From NCBI GenBank assembly GCA_040954595.2, contig CM082577.2:2294001-2358000 (forward strand): 64,000 bases of DNA, written 5' to 3'. The DNA comes from Balanoglossus misakiensis (Eukaryota; Hemichordata). The notes below the pieces were generated by a model. It did no database searches and was not told where the DNA came from. It was given only the letters and a program-made list of their open reading frames with translations. A program made the translations under genes and the position numbers. Positions 20,351 through 32,432 of this stretch are shown piece by piece; the stretch's first letter is position 1; each line of letters starts with the position of its first letter.

Positions 20351-22559
20351 ATGGTTGACGCCGAGACGGTTACCAATTCCGGTAGGAAATTTGACCTGGA
20401 CAAGATTAAAAACTTCGAAGTTAGAGACGACGACATCTATCTGGTTACCTTTCCAAAATCAGGTGGGTGTCTGTGGAGGTAGTGGTAAATGTTCGGACCA
20501 GAAAATAAGCTCTCCGTTTTTACCTTTGTCGTGTCTTTGCTTCTCGTTCAGATGGCCGCAATAACGCAATAAGTTTATGTCATGTGGGCAAACAAGTCAA
20601 AGTACAGTACAATTATAAGTTGTTCCTAAAATACATCAAACATTTCTCGATTTTTTGTGAATATTTCCGTTTGCCCCCCCCCCCGGGGGCCCGCGAAAAA
20701 CAACTTGAACAACCCTATGCACATTAAGCTACAGTTTACCATGATGGTAAATTGAGAGTGGGTGACACACGCGAAAAAAGAGCGCCACCATGTTAGAACA
20801 TATGCCATTTCAGCCATATATAGGCGTATGGACGTGACCGTGTACCTTTAATTGTTACATGTATTAATAATTTATATTGTATGATTTGTTTCTACAAGTA
20901 AGCAAGGTTCCCTTTCTTCTTATTCGAAGGATTCTCGTGGATGAAAGAGATCTTGCCATTGGTTGTGAATGGAGGACGTATCGACGCCATCAAAGATGTG
21001 CCGCCTGACGTCAGAATACCATATTTGGAGTTCGTTGTTTCCGCTGACAGTTGTCCAGCAAACAGACGAAATGTGCAGGCATTCAATGTCCCAGAAGGGT
21101 ATGATTTGGACAAGGTGCCTTCCCCGAGGATCATAGGCAGTCATTTGAGGCATGAGTTTCTGCCAAAAGGAATTGAAGAAAAGAAACCTAAGGTATATAT
21201 AAATTAACCTTTTGAGAAATTGACAAGATATATATATAAAGGCTTATATTGAAAAAGTGGTCAATTTCTCGGTTTAATGCTCTGCTATATTTGACCATTA
21301 TGTTTTCAGAATGGGTATTTGTATCAACCATGTTTTCTTGTTACATGTACTACCCCCTACAGATGGATTGATTAATCTTCTCAACATCCCATGCATAATC
21401 AGCATTGTTATTTTTTTAATAAAAAAAACTCGTACACAATTCCGGACATAGATTGCATTAACCATCTCCCCGAATACCAATTCATCCACCTTTTAGACGT
21501 CTCGCAAAGCCAATTGCGAGACCCTCTGAGGGGGGGGGGGGGAGAGGGGCGAATCATTGATACTGAGCGAGATTACTTCTCGCCATTTCAGGTAATCTAC
21601 GTTGTACGCAACCCGAAAGACGTCTGCGTGTCAGCCTATTACTTTTCCCAGCTGTTGCTGCGCATGCCAAGTAGCGATGTGAACCCATACAAGGACTTCA
21701 ACGAGTTTTTCTCCGATGCTTTGGAATCGAAGAATCGATCGCAGCGCGTTTTCTGTGAGTTCGTCTTGTATACAGCTAATTGAATTTAACAAACTGGCCT
21801 TATAGACAGGTGTACATTAAAAACAGGTCAATTATGATTGAATGCAAAATGACGTGAACAATAAGAAACGGCAAAATCCATCTGGACGCCTGTTTGATAT
21901 TTACATATGATGATTTATTTTCTGGCAGATGACGGCTCCAAGTGGCATGAGCACGTACTGCACTGGTGGGTGAAAAGACACGATAAGAATGTGCTGTTCC
22001 TTAAATATGAAGACATGAAAAAAGTAAGAACGTAATCTTTAAAAAAACGGGGAGTTCAAGTTGATGTTATTAATTTCAGACAGCATCCAGAAACATTCCC
22101 CCTGTACTTCGTCTTTTGCTTGTTTGTTTGCGTCGTGATCTGATTATGGCCTACTACAAATTAACAGGACTTGAAAAGTGCCGTACGTGAGATAGCAGAG
22201 TTCTTGGAAGTCGAACTGTCGGTCGACGCCGTGGAGACGATCAGCACTCACTGCAGTTTCGACAGCATGAAGGAAAACAAGATGGCGCTGAAAGGGGATT
22301 TTTGTGAGAAATACCTGAATGTTGGGGCTGAACAGTCGCCGTTCGTACGCAAAGGCAAGTGAAATAATCTGCGAAAGTCGTCGATATTTGCAACTTTCAA
22401 TGACATAAACTCATCATCAACTGAATTTCTTATTATCTATTACTAGGCAAAGTTGGCGGTTGGAAGAATTATTTCACAGTGGCGCAAAACGAACTCTATG
22501 ATGAGCTGTACCGAGAGTGGACGAAAGACAGCGACCTGGAGATGACGTTTGAACTCTAA
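20351..22559 (+). CDS. Cytosolic sulfotransferase 1 (SULT family)
   Basis: Six exons (20351-20462, 20930-21192, 21592-21754, 21929-22023, 22168-22354, 22447-22559) give 310 codons, normal for a cytosolic SULT. It transfers sulfate from PAPS to a hydroxyl or amine acceptor. The 5'-phosphosulfate loop reads TFPKSGFSWMKE instead of the usual PKSGTTW. The catalytic His lies in GSHLRHEFLP. The 3'-phosphate site is YVVRNPKDVCVSAYYF, and RKGKVGGWKNYFT near the C-terminus is the RKGxxGxWK motif. There is no signal peptide, so the enzyme is cytosolic. Intron 5 uses a GC donor (AAAG|GCAAGTG). The gene is a tandem duplicate of the one at 23343. The acceptor substrate is unknown. Confidence 0.9.
21520..21546. 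repeat. Poly-G run in sulfotransferase 1 intron 2
   Basis: About 12 consecutive G bases, continued by GAGAGGGG, follow a short inverted pair TCTCGCAA / TTGCGAGA at about 21498-21520. Confidence 0.7.
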
Positions 22560-23136
22560 GGAATCTATTCACTTATAACAGTACAGAAACGTTGATATCC
22601 ATCTTTATGTCGCTATGGTACAAATTCACAGCAAATCATTTGAAACAATTCGCTCTGGAAGACTGTTAGTGGGATGTATTGACCGAAGGCGATACTGTCA
22701 TTGTTGAATTTTAAAGACAACCAAAATTGAAAGTAATCTATTCCGTTTTGAAATATAGTACTGTACATTTTATACTGAATTTGAATTTACCATGTATCCC
22801 TATTCACAGACACCTTGTGTGGTATTGATTTGTGTCAAGTAAACAGTGTCCGCCAACATACGTCAACAGACGAAAACATTACTTTACAGTAGTGACTGCA
22901 AGTTGTGAACGTCTCGAATTCAATTTCCAACAAAAGCGATTCTGATTATGAAAAAATGTATGGCCGTGTTGGAAATCCAAAATGTTTATGTTTCAAGTTG
23001 ATACACGAAACAATAATACTGAGAAAATAGCCCAAAGTTGAGCGTTACTGGGGCTTTCAAGTGACGGCTTTTCACAAGAAGTCTGAAACGTCAACGAATG
23101 GAATTATGCAAAGGGCGCCTCTGTAATGAATAACTG
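22560..23136. other. Spacer between the two sulfotransferases
   Basis: AT-rich, with no gene seen. The right part (from ~23040) resembles the sequence at ~19880-19960 upstream of gene 1 (GTGACGG, GAAACGTCAACG, GGAATTATGCAAA), showing that the duplicated unit includes upstream DNA. Confidence 0.5.
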
Positions 23137-23151
23137 AGGTCACTGAGGTCA
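23137..23151 (+). promoter_or_regulatory. Perfect DR3 nuclear-receptor element
   Basis: AGGTCA-CTG-AGGTCA, two exact half-sites as a direct repeat with 3-bp spacing, lies about 150 bp upstream of the TATA box of sulfotransferase 2. DR3 sites are bound by VDR/PXR-type receptors in vertebrates. Binding here is inference. Confidence 0.5.
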
Positions 23152-23285
23152 AGTGAGTGTCAACGCAGTCACAAAGTGAACTTAGATATTTTTGACCTTT
23201 TTCAACCTCCAAAAGTTCAGATCAAACAGTCGCTGCTATCAGTCGTGAGTCGGGACTATTTTTGCGGTCCATTAAAACAGTGTAC

Positions 23286-23295
23286 TATATATAAG
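23286..23295 (+). promoter_or_regulatory. TATA box of sulfotransferase 2
   Basis: TATATATAAG lies 48 bp upstream of the ATG. Confidence 0.6.
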
Positions 23296-23342
23296 CGTTT
23301 ATTTAACGTCCACAATTTCATTGATCCAAGGCACCAGACACC

Positions 23343-26300
23343 ATGGTTGACGCCGAGACGGTTACCAACTCCGGTAGGAAATTTGACCTTGACAAGATTA
23401 GAAACTTCAAAGTTAGAGACGACGACATATATCTGGTTACCTTTCCAAAATCAGGTGGGTGTCTCTGATTCCAACGTTATGATAAAAGGTTCGGACAAGA
23501 ATAAGCACAGACCAACGTGGTTAAAAGCAGATGTAAAGATACGCCCCGTTTTGACGTCAGGGAAGCTATTCCCAGCCCTGTAGCTGCATTTCAGTACCGT
23601 TGTGACCTCGATTTTGCATTGTTTGTGTGTTGGACGACAACCACACACAAAAAATCCAGAGCTACTGAACTGCAGCTATATACCCCAGCCACATATTCGC
23701 GTGACCTTTCTTGACGAAACTGGGGCTGTTCCTTGTGCTGGCTTCACACACGTCCCGTTTTGGCCTTTTGGTCTGATCTTTGCTTTTTCCGCGCCCTGTG
23801 CAAGAGAGCGAGAGCAATGCAAACCCTTTGTGTTTAACATCATGTAGGCATGGTTGGCAAAAGAGTCAAATAATTGTTTAAATTGCGCATTGCTCGTCAG
23901 TGTTTGCATATTAATTCGTTTTGCACACACCCCATAGCGTTAATGGCTGATTTTCATGTCGCAGCAATAGACTATTTTCCGAACTCCACGAAGTGAGTGT
24001 CACGCGCAAAGCATCATGGGAGTTCCACCATCGTTCATTTGACTTCGGCTAGCTTTGAGTAGACACAAGGTATAAGGACTTTCTCACGTGACACAAGACA
24101 AACAACTCTGTGACACTGGACAATTAACACACGACCCGTTAAACACCCCAAAAGTCACAATTTTCTTAACCTCTGCGCCTGTCCTGGTTTCATACAAAGC
24201 TAGCATGGTTTGTACTACTTGGCTAGCAACCCGTTGCTACGCGGGTAATTCACCAAGTGTCGCATGATCTCGCAATGAGAGAAAAAATGTCTGTAATATG
24301 CCCTTTGTTTCTAAGACTATTCGTCACCTGTTGTGTCACACTCGACGCAAAGTCACTTTCATGACCCCAGTGCGATCTTACACCCAGCTGTCATTTTGTT
24401 GGTTTGAGTTTTGCAGCAGCCAACTATACTATTGAATTTGATTAATCTAACTCTGATTCTAGTGCACACACAAATTTCCATTTTGTTTGTCGTTTTGTTC
24501 TTAAGTTGTGTATATACCAACAAAATACCAGGATGTAACGTCAATCATGCAAGTGGCCAATTGTCTCCCCTCTCTGTATTCGAAGGATTCTCGTGGATGA
24601 AAGAGATCTTGCCATTGGTTGTGAATGGAGGACGTATCGGCGCCATCAAAGATGTGCCGCCTGACGTCAGAATACCATATATGGAGTTCATTCTTTCCGC
24701 TGACAGTTGTCCAATAAACAGAAAAACTGTGCAAGGATTCGGTGTGCCAGAAGAGTATGATCTGGACAAGGTGCCCTCCCCGAGGATCATAGGCAGTCAT
24801 TTGAGGCAGGAGTTTCTGCCAAAAGGAATTGAAGAAAAGAAACCTAAGGTATATATATTTTAAGGAATTGACCACAATATGTATATTGAAAAGTGGCCAA
24901 ATCTCAGAAGATTAACGCTTCTTTATATTTTGACCATTATTTTTTCAGACTGATTATTTTCTTATTTTCCCTTAGAGATCCAGCAAGCGAGATTACTTCT
25001 ATTTGTCATTTCAGGTGATCTACGTGGCACGAAACCCGAAAGATGTCATTGTGTCAACTTATTACTTTTCCCAGCTGATGCTTCGGACGCCGAGTTGCAG
25101 TAGGAACCCATACAAGGACTTCAACGACTTCTTCCCCGATGCTTTGGAATCGAAGAATAAATCGCAAATCGTTATCTGTGAGTCCATCTTGTGCTGCATT
25201 CGTCGTTAACATACCACCTGGTCACCATTTTCATAATGACATTCCATTAAAAGGACATGCCTAAGACAGGTTACATTCTGTTGACCTCATATACGTTTCG
25301 TTGTAATGCTTTGACTCGTTGAAGCTTCGAAGACCCCAATCTGATTAAAACCAGCGCGGTGTTCTCTTTATGCTATCGCCTACCGGGCAACACAAGTAAA
25401 AGACGTCGTCGAACCCTACGTCTGATTTTTATCAGATTGCGCAGACCCTGGATGTTGTGCACTCGTAAAATACAGAAGCTATCCAGTTAATTAAATGACT
25501 TTACTAAACTGACCGCCTTTATAGACAGGGGGCCCTTATAGACAGGTCAATTATGAATGCATGGTAAACTCTTTCCCTGCAGTAATTTGCATTATGACGT
25601 GAAACAAAATTATGAAAAATAAGAAACGGTAAAATCCATCGACGCCTGTTTGATATTTACATATGAATGATGATTTATTTTCTGACAGATGACGGCTCCA
25701 AGTGGCATGAGCACGTACTGCAGTGGTGGGTGAAAAGACACGATAAGAATGTGCTGTTCCTTAAATATGAAGACATGAAAAAAGTAAGAACGTAATTCAA
25801 GTTGATGTCATTAATTTCAGACGACATCCAGAAACATTCTTTCTGTCCTTCATATTTTGCTTGTGTGTTTGTTTGTTTGCGTCGTTATCTGACTGTGGCC
25901 TACTACAAATTAACAGGACTTGAAATGTGCCGTGCGTCAGATAGCAGAGTTCTTGGAAGTCGAACTGTCGGTCGACGCCGTGGAGACGATCAGCACTCAC
26001 TGCAGTTTCGACAGCATGAAGAAAAACAAGATGGCGGTGAAAGGTGATTTTTGTGAGAAATACCTGAATGTTGGGGCTGAACAGTCGCCGTTCGTACGCA
26101 AAGGCAAGTGAAATAATCTGCGAAAGTCGTCGATATTTGCATATTTTCAGTGTTTATTACACTGTATTGTGTCGACTTTACTGATATGATGTGTGGAGAG
26201 CGCCTTGGGAATCTGCTCTTGGAAACAGACTGGAAAGTGACGCCATTTCACTTTAACTTTCAATGTTTGGTCTGTTATAAGGCATCTTTTCGAACATCTT

Positions 26301-26480
26301 CGCGTTTTTTAGTTCACTGACTGACATAAACTCATCATCAACCGAATTTCTTATTATCTATTACTAGGCAAAGTTGGCGGTTGGAAGAATTATTTCACAG
26401 TGGCTCAAAACGAACTCTATGACGAGCTGTACCGAGAGTGGACGAAAGACAGCGACCTGGAGATGACCTTTGATCTCTAG
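23343..26480 (+). CDS. Cytosolic sulfotransferase 2 (SULT family)
   Basis: Six exons (23343-23454, 24586-24848, 25015-25177, 25689-25783, 25917-26103, 26368-26480) give 310 codons. Every exon has exactly the length of its counterpart in sulfotransferase 1. The loop TFPKSGFSWMKE, catalytic GSHLRQEFLP, 3'-phosphate motif YVARNPKDVIVSTYYF and RKGKVGGWKNYFT are all present. The GC-AG last intron is conserved. Exons 4-6 are nearly identical to gene 1, while exon 3 differs more (MLRTPSCSRNPY against LLRMPSSDVNPY). Intron 1 is enlarged to 1.1 kb, and intron 3 carries MITE copy 3. It is a PAPS-dependent cytosolic transferase; the acceptor is unknown. Confidence 0.9.
25337..25439. mobile_element. Palindromic MITE, copy 3 (in sulfotransferase 2 intron 3)
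   Basis: 103 bp beginning CAATCTGATTAAAACCAG and ending CTGATTTTTATCAGATTG. The inner block TTATGCTATCGCCTAC is shared with copy 2 (TTATGCTGTCGCCTCA). It is absent from the same intron of sulfotransferase 1, so the insertion postdates the duplication or was lost there. Confidence 0.7.
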
Positions 26481-27224
26481 GGAACTTTTCAAAACTTTGT
26501 CTTCCAGATTCATGTCGCTATATAGAAATTCACAACTTATCATACCAAACGATTTGCTCCGAGAGGCTATTGGTTTTCCAACTATACAGTCATTGTTGAA
26601 TTTTGAAGACAAAGATCATCACACTACAAAATATGAAAGAAATCTAGTCTTATTTTAAACATAGTACATTTACTGAACGTGAATTTTCCACGTGCGTAAA
26701 GGTCCAGTAAACAGTGTCTACCACCCATTAGTTAGGGACGCAGGTGTCCGGTATTACTACTTTCCGGCAGATTAATCTCGTTATATCCGTTGGTTGATTT
26801 AGTAGGTTTGGACTATGTTGATTATTTTGGATATTAAAATTAAAACTCTTTCGACATTTCCCCTGTAGTCTTTTGTCACTGTCCATAAGCCACTGCTTTC
26901 TCTTAAAATCGTTTTCTTTTGGTTACTTTTACTCGCATCAAACATGCACAGATACATACATGTACATGCACGGATCGATTTTCAGGGCAAGTATGTTTGT
27001 AACAGTGTCTTGGAGCGCCACCTACAGTCAGCAACAGGAACAACATGTTGCGCATGGGAGATGCGCATTCGCTTCTCTTCATATGCAAAATAAGCAACAG
27101 TGATCCTTACCCCCATTTGATGCGAAATTTCTTTTGTTGCTCGAAAATTCTAGTATGGTTTTCACAGTTTACGCCCAGTAAAATCAGTTTTAATAAAATC
27201 ATGAAATAAACAACATTTTCCCAC
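26481..27224. other. Spacer between sulfotransferase 2 and importin-alpha promoter
   Basis: AT-rich, with no coding or RNA gene signal found. Confidence 0.5.
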
Positions 27225-27311
27225 TTCCCGCGAGAAACAAATGCAAATTTATTTTGGAGTACCATGAAACTCCGCAACACATGCGTACTGTTTTCCAGCG
27301 CGACCAATCAG
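27225..27311 (+). promoter_or_regulatory. Candidate importin-alpha promoter (E2F-like site, CCAAT)
   Basis: TTCCCGCGAGAA at 27225-27236 resembles an E2F site, and CCAATCA at 27304-27310 resembles an NF-Y box. They lie 1.0 kb upstream of the importin-alpha start codon. A 5' noncoding exon is implied because the coding exon begins after an acceptor at about 28214 (TTTGCAG). The first exon itself was not located. Confidence 0.35.
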
Positions 27312-28332
27312 AAGACAGAACGGATAACTTTAAACTCTTCACTTCACATTTCAAAAAAGTATTCCATCGGGTGTGCATGCGTGTGCAGTTCGTGTATCTG
27401 TTGATCGTACCAGGTTCGTTTTTCGCTTCTCTCTTTTCGTATATATTTTGAAGACAGCAATAAGATTGCTTTATTCTTTACGTTTATAATTTCGTTCGAC
27501 AATATTTGCAAGTAGCTAGGCAAAATTACGTTGGTGAGTATGATGTTTGGACGATGCACCGGCGTACCGCTATATTTAAAAACCTATTGTCTTGAAAATC
27601 TTATGGAAACTTACTCGAGACATTTCCACTTAACAGTTGAGTTGTGGGCAAGTGTGATCGTAGTAATGCTTTTCACAGTATTTTGAAACAGTTTGTAACT
27701 AACAAATCGTCGATTGTGTAAGGTACATTCCGTTATATTGCCCCAAAGTCTGAGTGTGAGACGCCTCGACAAGTATTTTGCAATGTTGAAGCAGTCTTCT
27801 TTATTGATCGAAGGGGTTTCATTATTTGGCTACCGGCTGCAGGGGTATTTGCTAATATTTTCAGGCTCATATTTTTGATGAGTTTCAAGCTTCATGTCAA
27901 TATTCCCTCAAAGGATGACTTTTGCTATTCAGTTGCTTACGATGTAACGACAGTTGTCCCTGAGGCTGAAGTTCAAAAAAGCCACGATGAGTTTTGAGAA
28001 CTGGGTCTAGTATAGACGTGGAGGGTTTACCATATGGGGGTTTAATTTAAAAAAATAACTGTAGCGAAAACGGTCGTTTTTGTAGTAGATCGTTATCTGA
28101 CTGAACTTATTTGACTTTAATGTAAATACTGGTATGCTGACTGTATCCAATTCACACCTTTTGAAGACCGTTATTCACTGACTTACTAATGCTAATTGAT
28201 CTGTTTGTTTGCAGAGTGAAACAAACCAATCGCCACATCTAACGTTGAGAACATTGAACTTGAAGCACCATACTAAATTAGCCAGCCGCATTTCGTTTTA
28301 TCTCGCACTTCGAAGACCTAAACTCTTCCAAA

Positions 28333-31300
28333 ATGCCAGCACAAGAAAATCGCGCCGATCGTTTGAAGGCATTCAAGAACAAAGGCCGCGACTCAACGGT
28401 AAGATGGGCACCGGCAACTTCTGTAACTATAACTTGAAAACGTTCTTTGTTTTATGATCGAACCCAGAAAACCTTGCTATCCTCATTGAGTCTGCAGATC
28501 TATTCTCAAATCTAAACACTGGGTGACTGGATAATCATAGGTGGATATCTGGGAAATTATACATTCAATTGTTATTGTGTATGTAGAAGAATAAGAAACA
28601 TGTTATCATTTTTTTAGTGGAAAATTCATCTTTCCTATTTACATTTGCCTGTGCGAGTTGACAAAGTTGAGCCGTTTTCATGTACTGTACATGTACCTGA
28701 ATTTGTGTATCCGTGCATTTTCATTTTAGGAGATGAGGAGGAGGAGAACGGACATTAACGTTGAACTCCGTAAGGCCAAGAAAGATGATCAGCTGTTGAA
28801 GAGACGAAATGTGAAAATCGAGGATGATGAAACCCTTGCACCTCTGCAAGAACAGAAACAAGGTTCAGGGCCCGTGTCTGTGGATGCTCTCAAAGTTGAC
28901 ATCTACGGGACAAACCCACAGAAACAGTTGCAGGCAACACAAGCTGCTAGGTGAGAGGAATAATTTGCACGTCTTGTGCAAATTATAATGTTAATTTTTT
29001 GCATTATTCAGGGGAAATAAAATACTATAAATATTGCATCCTGGTGCATAAAAGAGTTTAATTTTTTTTTCTTCAAATTTCTACAGGAAAATGTTGTCAA
29101 GGGAAAGAAATCCTCCACTGGATGCAATAATCAATGCTGGATTAATTCCCAAGTTTGTTGAATCGCTGGCACGGAGTGATTGGTAAGTAATGATGTTGAA
29201 AGACTTTGTACAGAATGTCAAAAATTAGAAGATGTGCTGTGATCTTCCTTTGGAGTTACATATGCAAAGTACCTCAGTAATTGTGCAGTCCTACTGTTCA
29301 CTGCCACATAGGTACCGTCAGAATTACATGCGTTTCATACTTCAACAGTTCTGTTCCCAAACACCATCATTTGTGTCACTACCCATGATGTTCAGTGATT
29401 TTGACTGACTATTTCTGCTATTTCTCTAAACAGTCCAGCACTTCAATTTGAGGCCGCGTGGGCCCTGACGAACATTGCGTCCGGTACTTCAGATCAGACC
29501 AAAGTAGTTGTCGATAATAATGCTGTGCCCGCATTTGTGAAGTTACTGAGTAGCCCCCATGAAAATGTCTGTGAGCAGGCCGTGTGGGCTCTAGGCAACA
29601 TTGCAGGTAAAATAAACTTGTTATATATATCATTATGTATCTGTAAAACTGGTCCTTGCATCTTAGGGTGGTTGTACATGTGTGTGCCTACCTAGTATCT
29701 GTACAGGGTTTTATTACATTTCCAGGTGACGGCCCACACAACCGCGACATGGTGATCCACAGTGGCATTGTCCAGCCCTTGCTGGCGCTCATCAGCCCCA
29801 AGACGCCCGCCCCTTTCCTGAGGAACGTCACCTGGACCCTGTCCAACCTGTGCCGGAACAAGAGCCCGCCTCCCAGCATAGATGCGGTGATGCAGATGCT
29901 GCCAGCGCTGGGCCACCTTGTGTACCACACAGACAGAGAGGTGTTGGCCGACACCTGCTGGGCTCTCTCCTATCTGACAGACGGCACAAATGATAGAATT
30001 CAGGTTGGTGGAGATCACTTTTTGGAACTGCAGGACAGTTTCTTGCACTTGACCTGTAAATGGAACACACTGACAGAAACAACTTTATTTTCTACATGAT
30101 AGTTTGTCATATTTATTTTCGTAATCAGCAAGATGTGTGAGCATGCATCTGTCATTATTCACATCAATGTGTCCTAATCATTTATTGCAGCTTGTGGTGG
30201 ATAACATTGCTCTGGCAAGACTAGCAGAATTATTAGCCTGTAATGAAGATTCTATCGTCACTCCTGCGTTGAGAACAATCGGCAATATTGTCACCGGTAC
30301 AGATGAACAAACACAGGTGAGATTGAAATGTTGTAATATTTTGTACCAAATAGTTATCGAAGCCAAAAGTGTTTTTGTCATGACTTGGAACGTGAAGACT
30401 TGACCCCCCTGGGTATACTGGGTTTTTATCTGGTGAATATATTTCATTTTGCACGAAAGTGACATTTCCTGTTTCAAAGTGTGGTTTGTTTTGTTTCACT
30501 TGTAGTCTGTGATTGAAGCGGGTGTGTTGCCAAACTTCAAAATCCTGCTGCAGCACCCAAAGAAGACAATCCAGAAAGAGGCTGCCTGGACAATCAGCAA
30601 CATCACGGCTGGAAACATGCACCAGATCAAGGCGGTCAACGACAGTGAACTCATGCCTCTTGTAATACAAATACTGCAGAAGGTAATTCTTCCCTCTCAA
30701 CTTTATTTTCCCAAGTTATTTCAGCATGGCTTGATGCATCTTAGAGATTCTACAGGAAACCTTTTATAGTCCGGTTTATTGTTTTTTTTAATCAACCCTT
30801 TGAAGTGTCTATTTTCCTGAGGCTAATCATCCCGAGTTAGTTTCGGTTGACGCCCTTCATGCGCATAAAACGGAGAACAGTGTTCACTGCTGTCTGTAAA
30901 TGTTGTCATGACAAGCCATCATTTCCCCCCCCCCCCCCTCTGCAGGGTGATTTCAAGAGCCAGAAAGAAGCAATATGGGCGGTGACCAACTACACGTCGG
31001 GCGGCACAGTGGAGCAGATATTTTACCTGGTGCAACATGGCGTGCTCAACCCACTGTGTGACCTCATGGTTGTCAAGGAGGCCAAAGTTGTCCTGGTCAT
31101 CCTGGACGCGATTGGAAATATTCTCCTGGTAGGTGAATTCTTCGACTTAAAATCATCTCAGTTTCATGTAAGGAGTCATCTTGTGTATGTATTTGACAAG
31201 AAAATGTTTCTGCCATTCATCTTAGTGGCAGACTTGGACTCAATCTGCCCTGAAGCGTCTGCATCTCATAATTCTATCATGTATGGTAATTACATGTGGA

Positions 31301-31964
31301 GTCTTTGCAACTGAAGTCCTGGTATAATAACCACCAGATCGAAGCAAAAAGACTTGCATGGAGACTCAACTGTTCCTTGCACTGTTTAATTTTTTTGCAG
31401 GCTGCTTGCAAAGGCAACCAGGTGGACACAGTGTGTCTGATGTTTGAAGAGGCTGGTGGTCTGGACAAACTGGAACAACTCCAGCAGCACGCGAATGAGG
31501 AGGTTTACGAGGCTGCTCTCCGTCTGATCGACAAGTACTTCTCTGGAGAGGTGGGTTTACTTTTTTTGTGTGCACGCATGCTTGTGTCGTCTTCTTCCTG
31601 AAATGGAGAAGTTTGTGTAGCTGTGGTTTTTGTTGCTTGTTCAAAGAAAAACATTAGTTAAAAGAAGACCTCTTGTGGTATTTAAAACTGTATGTTTAGC
31701 TTTCAGTTGAAAGCTTTCACTTGAAAGCTTGCTTTCACTTGAAAGCTTTCACTTGAGTGCTTTCACTTGAAAGCTTTCACTTGAGAGCTTTCACTTGAAA
31801 TATCCAGACTGGTAGCCCTGGAATGAATATAAAAAAATTTCCCCCCTTCCCCCTCTCTGCAGGAGGATGAAGATGTGACGGTTGCCCCGGAAATGACAGA
31901 CAACTCCGCCTACAAATTCAGTGCTGATGCAGCCACAGTACCCCAGGGAGGATTCTCTTTCTAA
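28333..31964 (+). CDS. KPNA2-like: Importin subunit alpha (KPNA2-like)
   Basis: Ten exons (28333-28398, 28730-28950, 29087-29182, 29434-29606, 29726-30003, 30191-30316, 30506-30682, 30946-31128, 31401-31550, 31863-31964) give 523 codons, full family length. The importin-beta-binding domain is clear ([20 protein letters not shown], then LKRRN). Armadillo repeats follow, with the NLS-groove Trp/Asn pairs in [45 protein letters not shown] and WAVTNYTSG. The C-terminus is acidic (EEDEDVTV) and ends GGFSF. The protein is the cytosolic adaptor that binds classical NLS cargo and importin-beta for nuclear import. The ATGCCAGCAC start gives the usual short N-terminus before FKNKG. The sequence style ([18 protein letters not shown]) places it nearest the alpha-1 clade. 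Confidence 0.95.
31699..31800. repeat. 14-bp minisatellite in the last importin-alpha intron
   Basis: Seven or so units of GCTTTCACTTGAAA, some degenerate. On the minus strand each unit carries AAGTGAAAGC. Confidence 0.85.
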
Positions 31965-32380
31965 ACAAGAGTGTGCAATCGTGACAACCCCCGGACACTC
32001 CCCCCCTCCCCCTGCAGTCCAGAGTCAATATTTCATGAAGGTTGTCCCTTCACTTGATGTGGGGGGTGTCCCTTGGCACAGTAAAAAGACACTGAAGTTG
32101 AGACATGTAACCTGGAAATTTAACACACACAACGGTACAAACTAAACCACATGAGAAATGCGGCCATAGAAATACGTGTATTTCTATGAACGTGTGCTCA
32201 CCCACATGTATTTATTTTGTGCATATATATATATATTTATATATCACATGACTAAACCGGGTTAAGGGTTAATGCAAAGCCTATACACAAAAACTGTACA
32301 TTGTGGCAATTGGGTTGGATCCACGATTTTTCGTCTGGGTCAGAATGTTTTGTACCATGTTGTGCATTTTATTGCATCCA

Positions 32381-32432
32381 TGCATGCACGCACGCACGCA
32401 TGCACACACACACACGCACGAACGAACGAACA
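32381..32432. repeat. ACGC/ACAC/ACGA microsatellite
   Basis: Tandem CACG, then CACA, then AACG steps lie about 420 bp past the importin-alpha stop, probably in its 3' UTR. Confidence 0.8.

Noticed and set aside
24411-24585. N-terminal extension of sulfotransferase 2 exon 2
   Set aside because: Open intron sequence upstream of the CGAAG acceptor. The exon 1 loop TFPKSG joins directly in phase.
26130-26270. SINE-like GAGAGCGCCTTGGGAA segment in sulfotransferase 2 intron 5
   Set aside because: Only a short motif is seen, with no poly(A), second copy or target duplication.
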